Positions 15,563 through 15,570 of a stretch of 15,570 nt of DNA are shown here, piece after piece. The DNA is taken from the NCBI GenBank assembly GCA_003518745.1, contig DOYB01000240.1, positions 1 to 15,570 of the forward strand. Reading direction: 5' to 3'. Made by a program: the position numbers and the translations under genes. The DNA comes from Selenomonas sp. (GTDB lineage Bacteria > Bacillota > Negativicutes > Selenomonadales > Selenomonadaceae). Each line of letters begins with the position of its first letter. The stretch's first letter is position 1. Below the pieces are notes generated by a model, which ran no database searches, was not told where the DNA came from, and saw only the letters and a list, made by a program, of their open reading frames with translations.

Positions 15563-15570
15563 GATGTCCC

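Noticed and set aside
1..15570. CRISPR array, insertion sequence, tRNA, rRNA, prophage or toxin-antitoxin content
   Set aside because: No regularly spaced direct repeats, transposase or integrase motifs, terminal inverted repeats, cloverleaf with CCA-type ends or rRNA-like blocks were seen on either strand.

Overview
This window looks like chromosomal DNA from an anaerobic Firmicutes-type bacterium. My best guess is a member of the Negativicutes such as a Selenomonas relative. The reasons are mid-range G+C by eye, strong AGGAGG-type ribosome sites, a TGS-domain nucleoside kinase next to recJ and a bifunctional rel, an AlaR/AlaT-type regulator-aminotransferase pair, and an extragenic palindrome of a kind I associate with that class. 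The assignment is inference; no rRNA or other taxonomic marker is present.

Left third (58-5434, + strand) is one tightly packed gene train. It starts with a P-loop kinase of the YggC/pantothenate-kinase-like group, a DEDDh 3'-5' exonuclease and a 115-residue protein I do not recognise. The cobalt-corrinoid block follows: cbiL (C20 methyltransferase), a lipoprotein binding protein, a FecCD/BtuC permease and, after a 179-base gap holding a three-stem palindromic repeat, the FecE/BtuD ATPase. Gaps are 17-18 bases or stop/start overlaps everywhere except at the repeat. The presence of cbiL suggests that the transporter carries a corrinoid or another cobalt/iron chelate.

Middle. A ComFB-family gene (5542-5814, +) ends at a strong hairpin terminator shared with the convergent minus-strand operon. 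That operon runs from 13516 down to 5860: TGS-domain nucleoside kinase, recJ (TTG start), bifunctional rel, an Lrp/AsnC regulator (AlaR-like) and a class I aminotransferase (AlaT-like). The order recJ-rel is the usual Firmicutes one, but the apt gene commonly found between them is absent.

Right part. A small secreted protein of unknown function (13549-14016, +) starts 32 bases from the divergent kinase gene and ends in the same TTAA as the convergent rarA (14013-15335, -). rarA has a recognisable promoter. Divergent from it, at the very right edge, lies a consensus-like promoter (TTGACA-17-TATTAT), a 17-codon leader reading frame, and an intrinsic terminator whose 5' arm contains the leader's last codons and stop. 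This has the layout of a translation-coupled attenuator for a gene just outside the window, and it is the most interesting signal here. The rest is largely housekeeping.
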